The notes below the pieces were generated by a model that saw only the letters and a program-made list of their open reading frames with translations, made no database searches and had not been told where the DNA came from. A stretch of 64,000 nt of DNA from JBQTKD01 sp963703165 (lineage in GTDB: Bacteria > Actinomycetota > Actinomycetes > Sporichthyales > Sporichthyaceae), in assembly GCA_963703165.1 (NCBI GenBank), contig OY969798.1, positions 558,001 through 622,000 of the forward strand, read 5' to 3'. Each line of letters opens with the position of its first letter. Position 1 is the first letter of the stretch. Shown one piece after another: positions 1-10,410 of this stretch. Made by a program: the position numbers and the translations under genes.

Positions 1-669
1 GACCCGCCCTCGGGCAACCGGATCAGCAAGGGCGCCACGATCACCGTCGTGCTGTCCAAGGGCCCGGAACGCTTCGAGGTCCCGACGCTGGCCAAGGTCG
101 AACTGGACGCCGCCCGCAAGAAAATCACCGACAAGGGCCTGGTCGTCGGCACGATCACGCAGCAGTACAGCGACTCGGTCCCGTCCGGCTCGGTGATCTC
201 GAGCTCCCCCGAGGCCGGTACCGAACTGCGCGGCAAGGCCACGGTGGACCTGGTGGTCTCCCAGGGCGGAAAGCCGGTCGACGTGCCCAACGTCGTCGGG
301 CAGTACGTCGACGCCGCCCGCCGGATGCTGGACGCCAACGGCCTGAAGGTGAAGGTCCAGGAGGTCGACTACGACGACGACATCCCCGCCGGCGTGGTGG
401 TCGCCCAGGAGCCGAACGGCGGCCGGCTGTCCCGCGGCCAGACCGTCACCCTGCAGGTGGCCAAGGGCCCGAAGATGGTCGTCGTCCCCGAGTTGATCGG
501 GATGACCCGCAACGAGGCCCGGCGCGTGCTGGAGAACCTCAACCTCGAGGCCCAGTTTGACGGCGGCTTCGGCGGACTGTTCGGCGGCGGTAACCGCGTC
601 ACCTCGCAGGACCCCCCGATGGGCTCCCAGGTCCCCGAGCGCACCACCGTCCGCATGCAACTGGGCTGA
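1..669 (+). CDS. PASTA-repeat C-terminus of a PknB-type Ser/Thr protein kinase (5' end outside window)
   Basis: Reading frame 1 is open from the first base to the TGA at 667-669, giving 222 visible residues. They form the tail of one PASTA repeat (to about residue 20) and three full repeats (about 24-88, 92-156 and 160-222). Each has the typical pattern of a V-P motif, an E/D-A-R helix, then a DPP/PP..G and a closing beta strand (VDLVVSQG, VTLQVAKG, VRMQLG). PASTA repeats bind peptidoglycan or lipid II outside the cell and regulate PknB/StkP kinases; the kinase domain and membrane helix would lie upstream. The last repeat has a glycine-rich insertion (GGFGGLFGGGN). The neighbours bfd, bfr, DAHP synthase and pfkA match the order I know around a PASTA kinase in Streptomyces. 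A PASTA-bearing penicillin-binding protein cannot be fully excluded because the N-terminus is missing. Confidence 0.85.
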   Translation, partial: DPPSGNRISKGATITVVLSKGPERFEVPTLAKVELDAARKKITDKGLVVGTITQQYSDSVPSGSVISSSPEAGTELRGKATVDLVVSQGGKPVDVPNVVGQYVDAARRMLDANGLKVKVQEVDYDDDIPAGVVVAQEPNGGRLSRGQTVTLQVAKGPKMVVVPELIGMTRNEARRVLENLNLEAQFDGGFGGLFGGGNRVTSQDPPMGSQVPERTTVRMQLG

Positions 670-781
670 CCAGAGGGACGCACGAGGCTGCTGAGCGGCC
701 GTGAGGGCATGAATTTCGTGCCGACGACGACACAAATCACTCAATCGGCTGCGATGACTTGAGTGGATCTGTCACCTTCGC

Positions 782-800
782 TTAGGCTTGCCTAATCGAT
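782..800. promoter_or_regulatory. Candidate DtxR/IdeR/DmdR iron box upstream of bfd
   Basis: The 19-mer TTAGGCTTGCCTAATCGAT matches the established actinobacterial iron-box consensus TTAGGTTAGSCTAACCTAA at 14 of 19 positions; its left half is a perfect TTAGGC-TT-GCCTAA palindrome. It lies about 30 bp before the bfd start. Iron-loaded DtxR/IdeR proteins bind such boxes, and repression of bfd-type iron-release genes under iron sufficiency is the usual logic. Binding itself is inferred. Confidence 0.65.
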
Positions 801-828
801 CGACGCCCCGGTCGTCTGCCCAGTCGAA

Positions 829-1041
829 ATGAGCCCGCCCGTGTACGTGTGCCTGTGTCACGCAGTCACTGAGGACGAGATCCTCGATGCGGTTGACTCC
901 GGTGCGGTCACCGAGGACGAGGTCGGCGACCTGACCTTCGCGGGCACCGGCTGCGGTTCCTGCCTCGAGCGCGTCGGCGAACTCCTCGACGGTGCGGCCC
1001 CCTACGGCTGCCGCCTCCGCGCCCTGCCGCGCATCGCCTGA
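829..1041 (+). CDS. bfd: Bacterioferritin-associated ferredoxin (Bfd)
   Basis: A 70-residue [2Fe-2S] protein that passes electrons to bacterioferritin to release stored iron. The cluster ligands are visible as C8-x-C10 and C42-x2-C45, the family-specific C-x-C-x(31-32)-C-x2-C spacing. The length fits Bfd (60-75 residues). The ATG at 829 gives a short SPP prefix; a GTG at 841 would give the common start MYVCLCHAV and is a good alternative, since neither has a clear Shine-Dalgarno. The gene follows an iron box (782-800) and precedes bfr on the same strand, so the two probably form one iron-storage/release unit, although a second weak box in the bfd-bfr gap may give bfr its own control. Confidence 0.9.
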   Translation: MSPPVYVCLCHAVTEDEILDAVDSGAVTEDEVGDLTFAGTGCGSCLERVGELLDGAAPYGCRLRALPRIA

Positions 1042-1063
1042 AGGCCCGTCCCGCCACGCTCAA

Positions 1064-1082
1064 ACAGGCTTGGCTTGCCTTC
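1064..1082. promoter_or_regulatory. Weak iron-box-like site upstream of bfr
   Basis: ACAGGCTTGGCTTGCCTTC matches the DtxR/IdeR consensus at 11 of 19 positions. It lies in the bfd-bfr gap, 87 bp before the bfr ATG. In mycobacteria IdeR activates ferritin genes from upstream sites, which makes the position plausible, but the match is poor and could be chance. Confidence 0.3.
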
Positions 1083-1168
1083 GGTGACAGCTCGGTCACT
1101 CCGGGGTACGTTGCGCTGAGATACCAGCCTCGCCAGACGCCCATGGCGCCGACAGGACGGACCCTCAG

Positions 1169-1651
1169 ATGCAAGGCGATCCCGACGTCATTGCTCTGCT
1201 CAATGAGCAGCTCACCAGTGAACTGACGGCGATCAACCAGTACTTCCTGCACGCCAAGATGCAGAAGAACTGGGGATACACCGAGCTCGCCGAGAAGACC
1301 CGCAAGGAATCCATCGAAGAGATGGTCCATGCGGAGGAGGTCACCGACCGCATCCTCTTCCTCGACGGCCTTCCCAACTACCAGCGGCTGTTCCCGCTGC
1401 GCATCGGACAGACCGTGCCGGAGCAGTTCCGCGCCGACCTGTCCGTCGAGCTCGAGGTCGTGGAGCGCCTCCGCCCGGGTATCAACATGTGCCGGGAGAA
1501 GGGCGACATCACCACCGCCAACCTCCTGGAGAAGATCCTCGCCAACGAGGAGGAGCACATCGACTACCTCGAGACGCAGCTCGCGCTGATCAACTCCCTC
1601 GGCGAGGGCCTGTACCTCGCGCAGTGCGTCACCCGCCCGCCGAGCGCCTGA
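1169..1651 (+). CDS. bfr: Bacterioferritin
   Basis: A 160-residue haem-containing ferritin that oxidises Fe(II) and stores it as a mineral in a 24-subunit cytosolic shell. The ferroxidase ligands occur at the classical positions: E18, E51, H54, E94, E127 and H130. The haem-binding Met52 is present, so this is a true bacterioferritin and not a non-haem ferritin. Length equals the family norm. It lies downstream of bfd, its reductase partner, and is followed by a strong intrinsic-terminator-like hairpin. Iron-dependent control is suggested by the boxes upstream of bfd and, more weakly, in the bfd-bfr gap. Confidence 0.97.
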   Translation: MQGDPDVIALLNEQLTSELTAINQYFLHAKMQKNWGYTELAEKTRKESIEEMVHAEEVTDRILFLDGLPNYQRLFPLRIGQTVPEQFRADLSVELEVVERLRPGINMCREKGDITTANLLEKILANEEEHIDYLETQLALINSLGEGLYLAQCVTRPPSA

Positions 1652-1665
1652 GCTTCGCGTTCACC

Positions 1666-1718
1666 ATCCGGCACCCGATCCGCCCTTGCAGAGGGCGGGC
1701 GGGTGCCGGATAACTTTT
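1666..1718 (+). terminator. Rho-independent-type terminator after bfr
   Basis: ATCCGGCACCCG (1666-1677) pairs perfectly with CGGGTGCCGGAT (1700-1711), with an inner GCCC/GGGC pairing, followed by AACTTTTGAG. It ends the bfd-bfr unit. Confidence 0.8.
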
Positions 1719-1743
1719 GAGCCTTCCAACGACGGAGGTAACC

Positions 1744-2349
1744 ATGGCCGGGTTCATCCAGGTGGTCACATACGCGACGTCGCGCATCGACGAGATCCGG
1801 GCGGCAGGCAAGAAGTTCGGCGAGAGCTCCGACGGTGGACCCAACCGCGTCATCATCACCGCCAATCGCGACACCCCCGGCAAGTACGCCACCCTCGTCG
1901 AGTTCAACTCCTACGAGGCCGCGATGGAGCAGAGCAACCGCCCGGAGACCGGCGAGTTCGCGGCCATGATGGGCGCGCTGTGCGACGGCCCGCCGACCTT
2001 CTACAACCTCGACGTCATCGAGTCGGAGAAGCCGAGCCCCGGCGCCACCGGTTTCCTCCAGGCGATCCTGTACACGACGTCCCGCTTCGACGAGTTGGAC
2101 GCCGCCGCCAAGGCGCACCGGGACCGCATGGCGGCAACCGACGGCCCCACGCCCACGCGCGTCGTCATCACGAGCAACCGTGACGATCCCAAGGGCTACG
2201 TGACGCTGATCGGCTTCGCCTGCTACGAGGAGGCGATGGCCAACAGCGCCCGCCCGGAGACCGGCGAGTTCGCACAGCTGATGATGTCCTTCTGCGACGG
2301 CTCACCGGCCTTCCGCAACCTCGACGTCCTCGAGAACTACGAACCCTGA
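1744..2349 (+). CDS. Internally duplicated small-domain protein of unknown function
   Basis: A 201-residue protein made of two tandem copies (about 1-100 and 103-201) of the same domain. Shared signatures include Q-x(3)-Y-x-T-S-R-x-D-E, V-I-I-T-x-N-R-D, YEEAM/YEAAM, RPETGEFA and NLDV near each repeat end. The pattern of short strands and helices suggests a ferredoxin-like alpha-beta fold such as dimeric alpha-beta barrel proteins, with the duplication giving a dimer in one chain; this is inference. The ATG at 1744 is chosen because GGAGGTAACC lies directly before it; a TTG further upstream has no ribosome-binding site. It starts 3 bp before the next gene's partner unit ends (next ATG at 2353), so both are probably co-translated. 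No catalytic motif was recognised. Confidence 0.8.
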   Translation: MAGFIQVVTYATSRIDEIRAAGKKFGESSDGGPNRVIITANRDTPGKYATLVEFNSYEAAMEQSNRPETGEFAAMMGALCDGPPTFYNLDVIESEKPSPGATGFLQAILYTTSRFDELDAAAKAHRDRMAATDGPTPTRVVITSNRDDPKGYVTLIGFACYEEAMANSARPETGEFAQLMMSFCDGSPAFRNLDVLENYEP

Positions 2350-2352
2350 CGG

Positions 2353-2682
2353 ATGGCCTACGCCCGCTTCGCCGGCAACTCCGACGTCTACATCTTCGTA
2401 ACCCCCTTGGGGTTGCTCGAATGTTGCGGATGTTCGTTGGGCGAGGGTTCGGAGTTCACAAGCGCTGCTGCGATGGTCGCGCACCTCGAAGCACACGTTG
2501 TGGCCGGAGACCGCGTTCCAACCGAGGTCGTCGGCGAGTTGCGCAGGGACGACGAGGAGAACTTCCCACCCGCGCACGTGTTCGAGCCCGACGAGCGCGG
2601 TCTGTGCGTAGCGCACTGGCCAGGCCAGCGATTTGAGTGTGGGTTTGCTGTCGATGCCTCGGCCCACCGAGACGTCGTTTAG
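2353..2682 (+). CDS. Conserved hypothetical protein with a Cys/His cluster
   Basis: A 109-residue protein starting three bases after the previous stop codon, so likely translationally coupled to the duplicated-domain gene. The N-terminal half has LLECCGCSLGEG followed about 20 residues later by MVAHLEAH, a Cys/His arrangement that resembles a small zinc-binding unit. A third cysteine pair lies near the C-terminus (GLC and FEC). The family is one I associate with unannotated actinobacterial small proteins; function unknown. A palindromic repeat follows it in the convergent gap to the threonine aldolase. Confidence 0.65.
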   Translation: MAYARFAGNSDVYIFVTPLGLLECCGCSLGEGSEFTSAAAMVAHLEAHVVAGDRVPTEVVGELRRDDEENFPPAHVFEPDERGLCVAHWPGQRFECGFAVDASAHRDVV

Positions 2683-2774
2683 CCGCGCAGCTGACCCGTC
2701 TCAGGTCGCTTCAGCAGCCGGCCCATGGAACCCACGCGCGGAAGCTCCATGCGCGGCTGACCTCCCCGAATTTG

Positions 2775-2855
2775 GCTTCACTCGCCGACGTAACGGTTCA
2801 CTCGCCCCCCGCAGACTCACTCAACGAGTGAAGCGGCACTCTGACGAGTGAAGCT
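2775..2855. repeat. TTCACTCG/CGAGTGAA palindromic repeat, copy 1
   Basis: GGCTTCACTCG (2774-2784) and TTCACTCG (2797-2804) face CGAGTGAAGC (2825-2834) and CGAGTGAAGC (2845-2854), so the element can form two nested or alternative hairpins. Related copies lie at 49672-49751 and 50824-50903. It occupies the gap between two convergent genes and could act as a bidirectional terminator or a REP-like element. Confidence 0.75.
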
Positions 2856-2869
2856 GCAGCCGGAAAGGA

Positions 2870-3887
<1,018 letters not shown>

Positions 3888-3919
3888 CTGTCACTCACCC
3901 CCCGTCCCGAAATCACTCC

Positions 3920-3975
3920 GAGTGTGCAATTTCCGTACGCGAATGTCCGATTTGGCGTACGAAAATTGCACTCTC
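3920..3975. terminator. Long AT-containing hairpin between aroG and ltaE
   Basis: Arms 3920-3940 and 3955-3975 match at 19 of 21 positions (core GTGCAATTT..CGTACGC) around a 14-nt loop. The arms are much richer in A and T than the surrounding DNA. It lies 25 bp after the aroG stop and before ltaE on the same strand, so it may end the aroG transcript, though there is no U-tract; a protein-binding palindrome or mobile small repeat is the alternative. Confidence 0.6.
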
Positions 3976-3999
3976 GGGGAAAAAACCGCGCGGAGGGGT

Positions 4000-5334
4000 T
4001 CAGGCCTTCTCGCGGTAGAGCTCGGCGACCTCGAAGGCCAGGTCGAGGCTCTGGGTCCGGTTCAGGCGCGGGTCGCAGAGGGTCTCGTAGCGCTGATGCA
4101 GCTCGTCCTCGGCCAGTTCGAAGCCACCGCCGACGCACTCGGTGACGTCGTCGCCGGTGAGCTCCATGTGGATGCCACCGGGGTGGGTGCCCAGCGCGTG
4201 GTGGACCTCGAAGAAGCCGCGGACCTCGTCGAGGACGTCGTCGAAGCGACGGGTCTTGAAACCGGACGGAGCCTCGTAGGTGTTGCCGTGCATCGGGTCG
4301 CAGACCCACGGGACGACGGCGCCGGACGCGACGACCTTCTCGACCAGGCGGGGCAGGTTCTCGCGGACCTTGCCGGCGCCCATGCGCGTGATCAACGTGA
4401 GGCGGCCGGGCTCGCGGTCCGGGTCCAGGGCGTCGATCAGCGCGAGGACGTCGTCGGCGGTGGCGTTCGGGCCGACCTTCACGCCGATCGGGTTGCGGAT
4501 CTTGCGGAGCAGGTCGACGTGCGCGCCGTCGAGGTTGCGGGTGCGCTCACCGATCCACACGAAGTGCGCGGAGACGATGTACGGCAGCCCGGTGCGCGAG
4601 TCGATGCGGGTCAGCGCGCGCTCGTACTCCAGAAGCAGGGCCTCGTGCGAGGACCACATCTCCACCGCGTGGAACTGGTCCGTGTCGACGCCGCAGGCGC
4701 GCATGAACTCCATCGCACGGTCGATCTCCTTGGCCAGCTGCTCGTAGCGCCGCCCGGCCGGCGAGTTCGCGACGAAGTCCTGGTTCCAGGCGTGCACCTG
4801 ACGCAGGTCGGCGTAGCCACCGGTGGTGAACGCGCGGACGAGGTTCAGCGTGGCCGCGGAGAGGTTGTACATCTTCAGCAGCCGCTGCGGGTCCGGGATC
4901 CGGGCCGCCTCGGTGAAGTCAGACCCGTTGACCGCGTCGCCGCGGTAGGACGGGAGCTCGACGCCGTCGCGCTTCTCGATGTTCGACGAGCGCGGCTTCG
5001 CGTACTGTCCGGCGAAACGGCCGAGCTTCACCACCGGCACGGAACCCGCGTAGGTGAGCACGGCGGCCATCTGCAACAGGGTCTTCAGCTTGGCGCGCAA
5101 CTGGTCGGCGCTGCACTGGTCGAAGGCCTCGGCGCAGTCACCGCCCTGCAGCAGGAATGCCTCACCGCGGGCCACCTGCGCCAACCGAGCCTTCAGCCGG
5201 TCGCATTCACCGGCAAAGACCAGCGGCGGCAGCCCGCGCAGTTCGGCCACGGCACGCTCGACTGCCTCGAGGTCCGGGTAATCGGGCTGCTGCAACGCGG
5301 GCAGATCCCGCCAGGTGTCCAGGTCAACGCTCAT
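4000..5334 (-). CDS. aroG: Class II (plant-type) 3-deoxy-7-phosphoheptulonate synthase
   Basis: A 444-residue type II DAHP synthase condensing phosphoenolpyruvate with erythrose 4-phosphate, the first step of the shikimate pathway, in the cytosol. Recognisable segments are W-R-x-L-P-A-x-Q-Q-P near the start, LLQGGDCAEAF, KLGRFAGQYAKPRS, VHAWNQDF, EMWSSHEALLLEYE, HFVWIGERT, NPIGVKVGPN, WVCDPMHGN and GTHPGGIHMELTGDDVTECVGG, with Cys, His, Glu and Asp metal ligands of this class. Length matches the actinobacterial enzymes. It starts with ATG at 5334 and is transcribed away from the solute-binding lipoprotein gene. In Streptomyces the same enzyme also lies beside bfd/bfr and a PASTA kinase. Confidence 0.97.
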   Translation of the reverse strand: MSVDLDTWRDLPALQQPDYPDLEAVERAVAELRGLPPLVFAGECDRLKARLAQVARGEAFLLQGGDCAEAFDQCSADQLRAKLKTLLQMAAVLTYAGSVPVVKLGRFAGQYAKPRSSNIEKRDGVELPSYRGDAVNGSDFTEAARIPDPQRLLKMYNLSAATLNLVRAFTTGGYADLRQVHAWNQDFVANSPAGRRYEQLAKEIDRAMEFMRACGVDTDQFHAVEMWSSHEALLLEYERALTRIDSRTGLPYIVSAHFVWIGERTRNLDGAHVDLLRKIRNPIGVKVGPNATADDVLALIDALDPDREPGRLTLITRMGAGKVRENLPRLVEKVVASGAVVPWVCDPMHGNTYEAPSGFKTRRFDDVLDEVRGFFEVHHALGTHPGGIHMELTGDDVTECVGGGFELAEDELHQRYETLCDPRLNRTQSLDLAFEVAELYREKA

Positions 5335-5600
5335 GACGCGGCCTCGCTTCGCTCACTCACGGTCCCAGGGTACGTCCCACCTGCACCAATGCCCGAATTG
5401 ATATCCCTCGCCCCCTTCGCGACCTCTGTGGATCAAGCCGGCGTCACGATGTGGCGATTTCACGATGTGAGGATTCCTAGCGACTTAGCGTGAGCGGATC
5501 CCACGACTGCGGCTCGTCGATCCGAGCCGGCGCGGCGGCGGGACACCGGACCAGCCACACGGCACGCTGGTCCTGCCCAGGCGGCAGAGGAGATATCTGG

Positions 5601-7361
5601 ATGGCGAAGCACGTTCGTACCGTGATCGTGGGGCTGACCGTCGCCCTGGCCGCGACCGGCTGCGGCGGCCGTTCCACCGGCGACACGGCGGGCGACAAGC
5701 CCTCCGTCCCGGACGCGACGGCCGCGCCCCTGCCGGTCTACAAGTACGAGCTCGACAACGCCGCGACCGGCCCCGCGCGGCCCGTCGAGGGCGCCGCCAA
5801 GGGCGGAACCGTCCGGGTCTACGACGAGACCGAGTACCAGCACCTCGACCCGGCTCGCATCTACACCACCTACGAGACGACGCTGAGCCTGCTGCTGTCC
5901 CGAGGACTGACCGGCTTCCGGCAGGAGGGCACCAACGTCAACCTCGTCGGCGACCTCGCCACCGACACCGGGAAGACCACTGACGGTGGCAAGACGTGGA
6001 CCTACACATTGCGCGACGGCATCACGTGGGAGGACGGGCAGCCGATCACCGCGGCCCAGGTGAAGTACGGCCTGGAGCGGACCTTCGTGAAGGAGTACGC
6101 CGAGGGCCCGACGTACCTGCAGACCTGGCTGGTCGACAACCCGGACTTCCACAAGGTCTACACCGGCCCCTACGAGGGCAAGCACCTCGACGCCATTGCG
6201 GCCCCCGACGACAAGACCATCAAGCTGAGCTTCAACAAGCCACGGCCCGACGTGCCGTTCGCGTTGTCGCTGCCGTTCAGTGCCCCGGTCCGCGAGGACA
6301 AGGACACCCGCGCGCAGTACACGCAGAAGCCGTTCTCCTCCGGCCCGTACCGCGTCGAATCCCGTCAGATCGAGAAGTCGATGACGGTGGTGCGCAACAC
6401 GAACTGGAAGGCGGAGTCCGACCCGATCCGCACCGCGTACCCGGACCGGTTCGAGTTCACCTTCGGCGAGCGTCCGGTCGCGACCGGGCAGCGCCTGATC
6501 GCGGCGGTCGGCGGCGACGCCGCGGCCATGACCGTGGACACCCCGATCTCGCAGGAGATCCTGCCGCAGGTGCTCAACAGCCCCGAGCTGATGGGTCGCA
6601 CGATCTCCGGGATCACCCCGGGAATGCAGTACGTCGCGATCAACACCAAGCGGATCACCGACGTGCGTATCCGCAAGGCCCTGATGTACGCCTACCCGCG
6701 CGCGCAGACCCGTCAGGCCTCGGGCGGACCGGACGTCGGCGACTTCGCCAGCACGCTGTCCTCCCCCACCCTGATCGGGCACGAGCAGTTCGACATGTTC
6801 AGCGTGCCGCCGGAGGGTGACCTGGCGAAGGCCCGCGGCCTGCTCGAGGAGGCCGGCGCCGTCGGCCAGAAGATCGTGCACGCCTACCTGGCCAACGAGC
6901 GCAACGAGAAGCGCGCGGTCATCGTGGCGCAGGCGCTGAACAAGGCCGGCTTCGAGTGGATCGGCAAGCCGCTCCCGACCCGCACCGGGTTCGACGAGAT
7001 CCAGAATCCGAACAACCAGTTCGACATGTACTTCATGACCTGGTTCGCGGATTGGCCCAGCGGCGCGACCGTCTTCGGTCCGCTCTTCGATGGCCGTCTC
7101 GTCCGCGACGGCACCTACAACGTGTCGTTCTTCAACGACGAGGCGATCAACACCGAGATGGACGAGATCTCCGCGATCACCGATCCGCTCGAGGCGGGCA
7201 AGCGGTGGTCGTCGCTGGAGCGCAAGATCATGGAGAAGGTCCCGATGTTCCCGGACCTCTACACCCGCAACCGTCGCCTGTACGGCCCGAAGATCGGCGG
7301 TTCGTACCTGGACCTCGTGCTCGGCAAGGCGTCGCTGAACAACATCTACGTCAAGCCTTAG
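5601..7361 (+). CDS. ABC transporter substrate-binding lipoprotein, family 5 (peptide/nickel type)
   Basis: A 586-residue extracytoplasmic solute receptor. The start ATG at 5601 is preceded by AGAGGAGAT (5586-5594) and gives a lipoprotein signal peptide with lipobox LAATGC, so the mature protein would be lipid-anchored at Cys 20. Family-5 features include LDPARIYTTYE near residue 90, GKTWTYTLRDGITWEDGQPITA-like SBP signature around residues 130-150, and a C-terminal half typical of oligopeptide-binding proteins (VRIRKALMYA). No permease or ATPase genes are adjacent, so it is an orphan receptor that must work with components encoded elsewhere; the ligand cannot be inferred. The next gene, a membrane protein, starts 16 bp downstream and may be co-transcribed. 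Confidence 0.9.
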   Translation: MAKHVRTVIVGLTVALAATGCGGRSTGDTAGDKPSVPDATAAPLPVYKYELDNAATGPARPVEGAAKGGTVRVYDETEYQHLDPARIYTTYETTLSLLLSRGLTGFRQEGTNVNLVGDLATDTGKTTDGGKTWTYTLRDGITWEDGQPITAAQVKYGLERTFVKEYAEGPTYLQTWLVDNPDFHKVYTGPYEGKHLDAIAAPDDKTIKLSFNKPRPDVPFALSLPFSAPVREDKDTRAQYTQKPFSSGPYRVESRQIEKSMTVVRNTNWKAESDPIRTAYPDRFEFTFGERPVATGQRLIAAVGGDAAAMTVDTPISQEILPQVLNSPELMGRTISGITPGMQYVAINTKRITDVRIRKALMYAYPRAQTRQASGGPDVGDFASTLSSPTLIGHEQFDMFSVPPEGDLAKARGLLEEAGAVGQKIVHAYLANERNEKRAVIVAQALNKAGFEWIGKPLPTRTGFDEIQNPNNQFDMYFMTWFADWPSGATVFGPLFDGRLVRDGTYNVSFFNDEAINTEMDEISAITDPLEAGKRWSSLERKIMEKVPMFPDLYTRNRRLYGPKIGGSYLDLVLGKASLNNIYVKP

Positions 7362-7377
7362 CAGCGCCGCTCGATCG

Positions 7378-8555
7378 ATGAGTCCTTCGTCGAGACACGA
7401 CCACACCGGACCCCTGCCCCGGATCTCCCGCGACGCCGCGGAGATCCGGCGCAGGGGCGAGCTGGTCCTCGACGAGGTCGCGGCCCGGTCCCGCGCGAGT
7501 GTGCACACCCGCACCGGACGGCTGCGGATCGCGGCGCCGCTGATCGCACAGTCGGCGATCGCGGCAGGCATTGCGTGGTGGCTGGCGAATCAGTTCGCCG
7601 ACGAAGGTGTGCCGCCGTTCTTCGCCCCGGTGGCGGCGGTGATCTCGCTGGGCTCGGCGCTCGGGCAGCGGCTGCGGCGCACGATCGAGCTGGTGGTCGG
7701 CGTTGCGCTGGGCATCCTGGTCGGCGACCTCCTGCTCAACCTGATCGGCACGGGCACCGGCCAACTGATCCTGGTCGTGGGCCTGGCGATGACCGCCGCC
7801 GTGCTCGTCGACAGCGGTCAACTGCTCGTCCTGCAATGCGCGACCTCCAGCGTGCTGGTCGCGACGCTCGTCCCCGCCGACGGCACCCTCGGTGGCGTCG
7901 ACCGCTTCCGGGACGCGTTGATCGGAGGACTGGTGGGGATGGCGATCGGCCTCCTGCTGCTCCCGATCAACCCGTTGTCGGTGGCCGCCCGCTCCACAGC
8001 CCCGGTGATGGCGGGGCTGTCCACGGGGCTCAGCGGCGTCGCCGACGCCCTGGCTGCCAAGGACGGCGACGCGGCGCTGGCCGCGTTGGAGGGCCTACGC
8101 CGACTCGACCCCGCCGTCGCGCAACTCGGTGTCGCCGTGGCCACCGCGGAGGAGGTCGCGCGGGTGGCCCCGATCCGATGGCGCGCTCGCGACCGCTCGA
8201 CGTTGTACGCCGAGGCCGCCGTGCATCTGGACTACGCGGTCCGCAACTGCCGCGTGCTCGCCCGCCGCGCCCAGGTGCTGCTGCGGGCCCAACACGAGTG
8301 CCCGCCGGAGTTGGTCGACGCTGTCCGCGCCCTGGGCGACTCGATGAGCGACGTCGAGGATCTGCTGGCCGGCAACACCGAGCCTCGCGCCGCCCGTGAC
8401 GCCCTGCTCAACACCTACGCCGCCGCCCGCGGATCGATCGGCAAGGGCTCCCCGGAGTCCGTCGTCGTCTTCGTGGCCCAGTTCCGCTCGATCGCCTACG
8501 ACCTGCTCCGCGCCACCGGCCTCAACCGCCTCGACGCCCTCGCCCTCCTCGAGGG

Positions 8556-8559
<4 letters not shown>
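7378..8559 (+). CDS. FUSC / aromatic acid exporter-like membrane protein
   Basis: A 393-residue inner-membrane protein. About six hydrophobic segments between residues 50 and 205 form the transmembrane half (LIAQSAIAAGIAWWLA, FFAPVAAVISLG, TIELVVGVALGILVG, LILVVGLAMTAAVLV and others), followed by a soluble helical C-terminal half. The arrangement, and G-x(2)-L-x-Q-R-L-x-R-T near residue 100, fit the FUSC/ArAE family, which includes p-hydroxybenzoic acid efflux proteins. It follows the solute-binding gene by 16 bp. Its TAG stop overlaps the stop of the convergent pfkA in the palindrome CTAG, so the two genes share four bases. Substrate unknown. Confidence 0.8.
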
Positions 8560-9581
<1,022 letters not shown>

Positions 9582-9767
9582 ATGGCCTCCTCGCGTCCCG
9601 TGTCGCCAACCTATCGGCAGCGTGGGCTTACCCAAACCTGCTGGTTACAGCCTGCTAGGTGGACAGCGACGTAAGACAAGCGCAAGCTGGCGGGGACCGC
9701 CCCGCGCGGAACCGGCACCGAAGAGTGGGTGTGGGCAATGTCGCCCCGCCTGGACAAGGAGCCCGAC

Positions 9768-9968
9768 ATGAGCGATCAGCTCTCCGCCACCGCCGCCATC
9801 TGGATGGTCTTCACCTGCACGTTCGCGATCCTTGCCTTCACGGCGATGTGGGGCCTGTCGAACCGCCACCCGATCCGGCCGCACGCCCAACTCACGGGAC
9901 GCGCGGCCGTGCCGTATTGGTACAGCCCGACCGGCCGTCAGGACGAACGCGGCATCAAGTCAGTCTGA
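9768..9968 (+). CDS. Small single-pass membrane protein of unknown function
   Basis: A 66-residue protein with one hydrophobic helix (AIWMVFTCTFAILAFTAMW, about residues 10-28) and a polar C-terminal tail rich in Arg, Pro and Tyr. ATG at 9768 is favoured by AAGGAG seven bases upstream; an upstream GTG at 9729 lacks one. It is convergent with rbpA, ten bases away. The length and topology are like other unstudied actinobacterial membrane microproteins. No function assigned. Confidence 0.6.
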   Translation: MSDQLSATAAIWMVFTCTFAILAFTAMWGLSNRHPIRPHAQLTGRAAVPYWYSPTGRQDERGIKSV

Positions 9969-9978
9969 GCCTGAACCC

Positions 9979-10329
9979 TTAGTAGGGCCGGCCGGTCGTC
10001 CGCAGCTTGTCGAGGGCCTCGGCGAGGATCAGTTCGCCGTCCTCGTGGCTGCGGCGCTCGCGGACGTAGGCGAGGTGCGTCTTGTAGGGCTCGGTCCGCG
10101 GCGGCGCGGGCGGGGCCTCGGCGTCCTGCCCGGCGGGCAGACCGCACCGGGGGCAGTCCCAGAACTCGGGCGCGGTGACCGTGCTGTCCTCCGCGAACGA
10201 GGGGCGGGTCTCGTGCCCGTTGGCGCAGTAGTAGGAGATCCAGAACCGCGGAGCCGCGTCGCCGCGCTCCGCCTCTCCCATCGGGCCTGCGCCAACTCGG
10301 CTGCCCCTGATCGCGTTACCGCTCGCCAC
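9979..10329 (-). CDS. rbpA: RNA polymerase-binding protein RbpA
   Basis: A 116-residue actinobacteria-specific transcription factor that binds RNA polymerase and the housekeeping sigma factor and stabilises promoter complexes. The start MASGNAIRGSRVGAGPMGEAE is the disordered N-terminal tail of the family. The zinc-binding core is visible as YYCANGHET (Cys and His) and WDCPRCG. The C-terminal sigma-interaction helix follows (THLAYVRERRSHEDGELILAEAL). GTG is the start. It lies in the conserved actinobacterial neighbourhood of secG, tpiA, pgk and gap, here downstream of secG on the same strand. Confidence 0.95.
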   Translation of the reverse strand: MASGNAIRGSRVGAGPMGEAERGDAAPRFWISYYCANGHETRPSFAEDSTVTAPEFWDCPRCGLPAGQDAEAPPAPPRTEPYKTHLAYVRERRSHEDGELILAEALDKLRTTGRPY

Positions 10330-10410
10330 GAATGTTCTCCCGCTACTGACCCACGCCCGAAGGCGGGGCGTTGATGTGCTGTCTGGTGGGGGGTGTTCGG
10401 TGGTGCCAGG

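Noticed and set aside
5460..7571. 703-codon minus-strand frame opposite the solute-binding protein gene
   Set aside because: Antisense shadow; the plus-strand gene has a signal peptide, lipobox and family motifs.
9620..9650. GGGCTTACCCAAACC as an iron box
   Set aside because: Too few matches to the TTAGG...CCTAA consensus.
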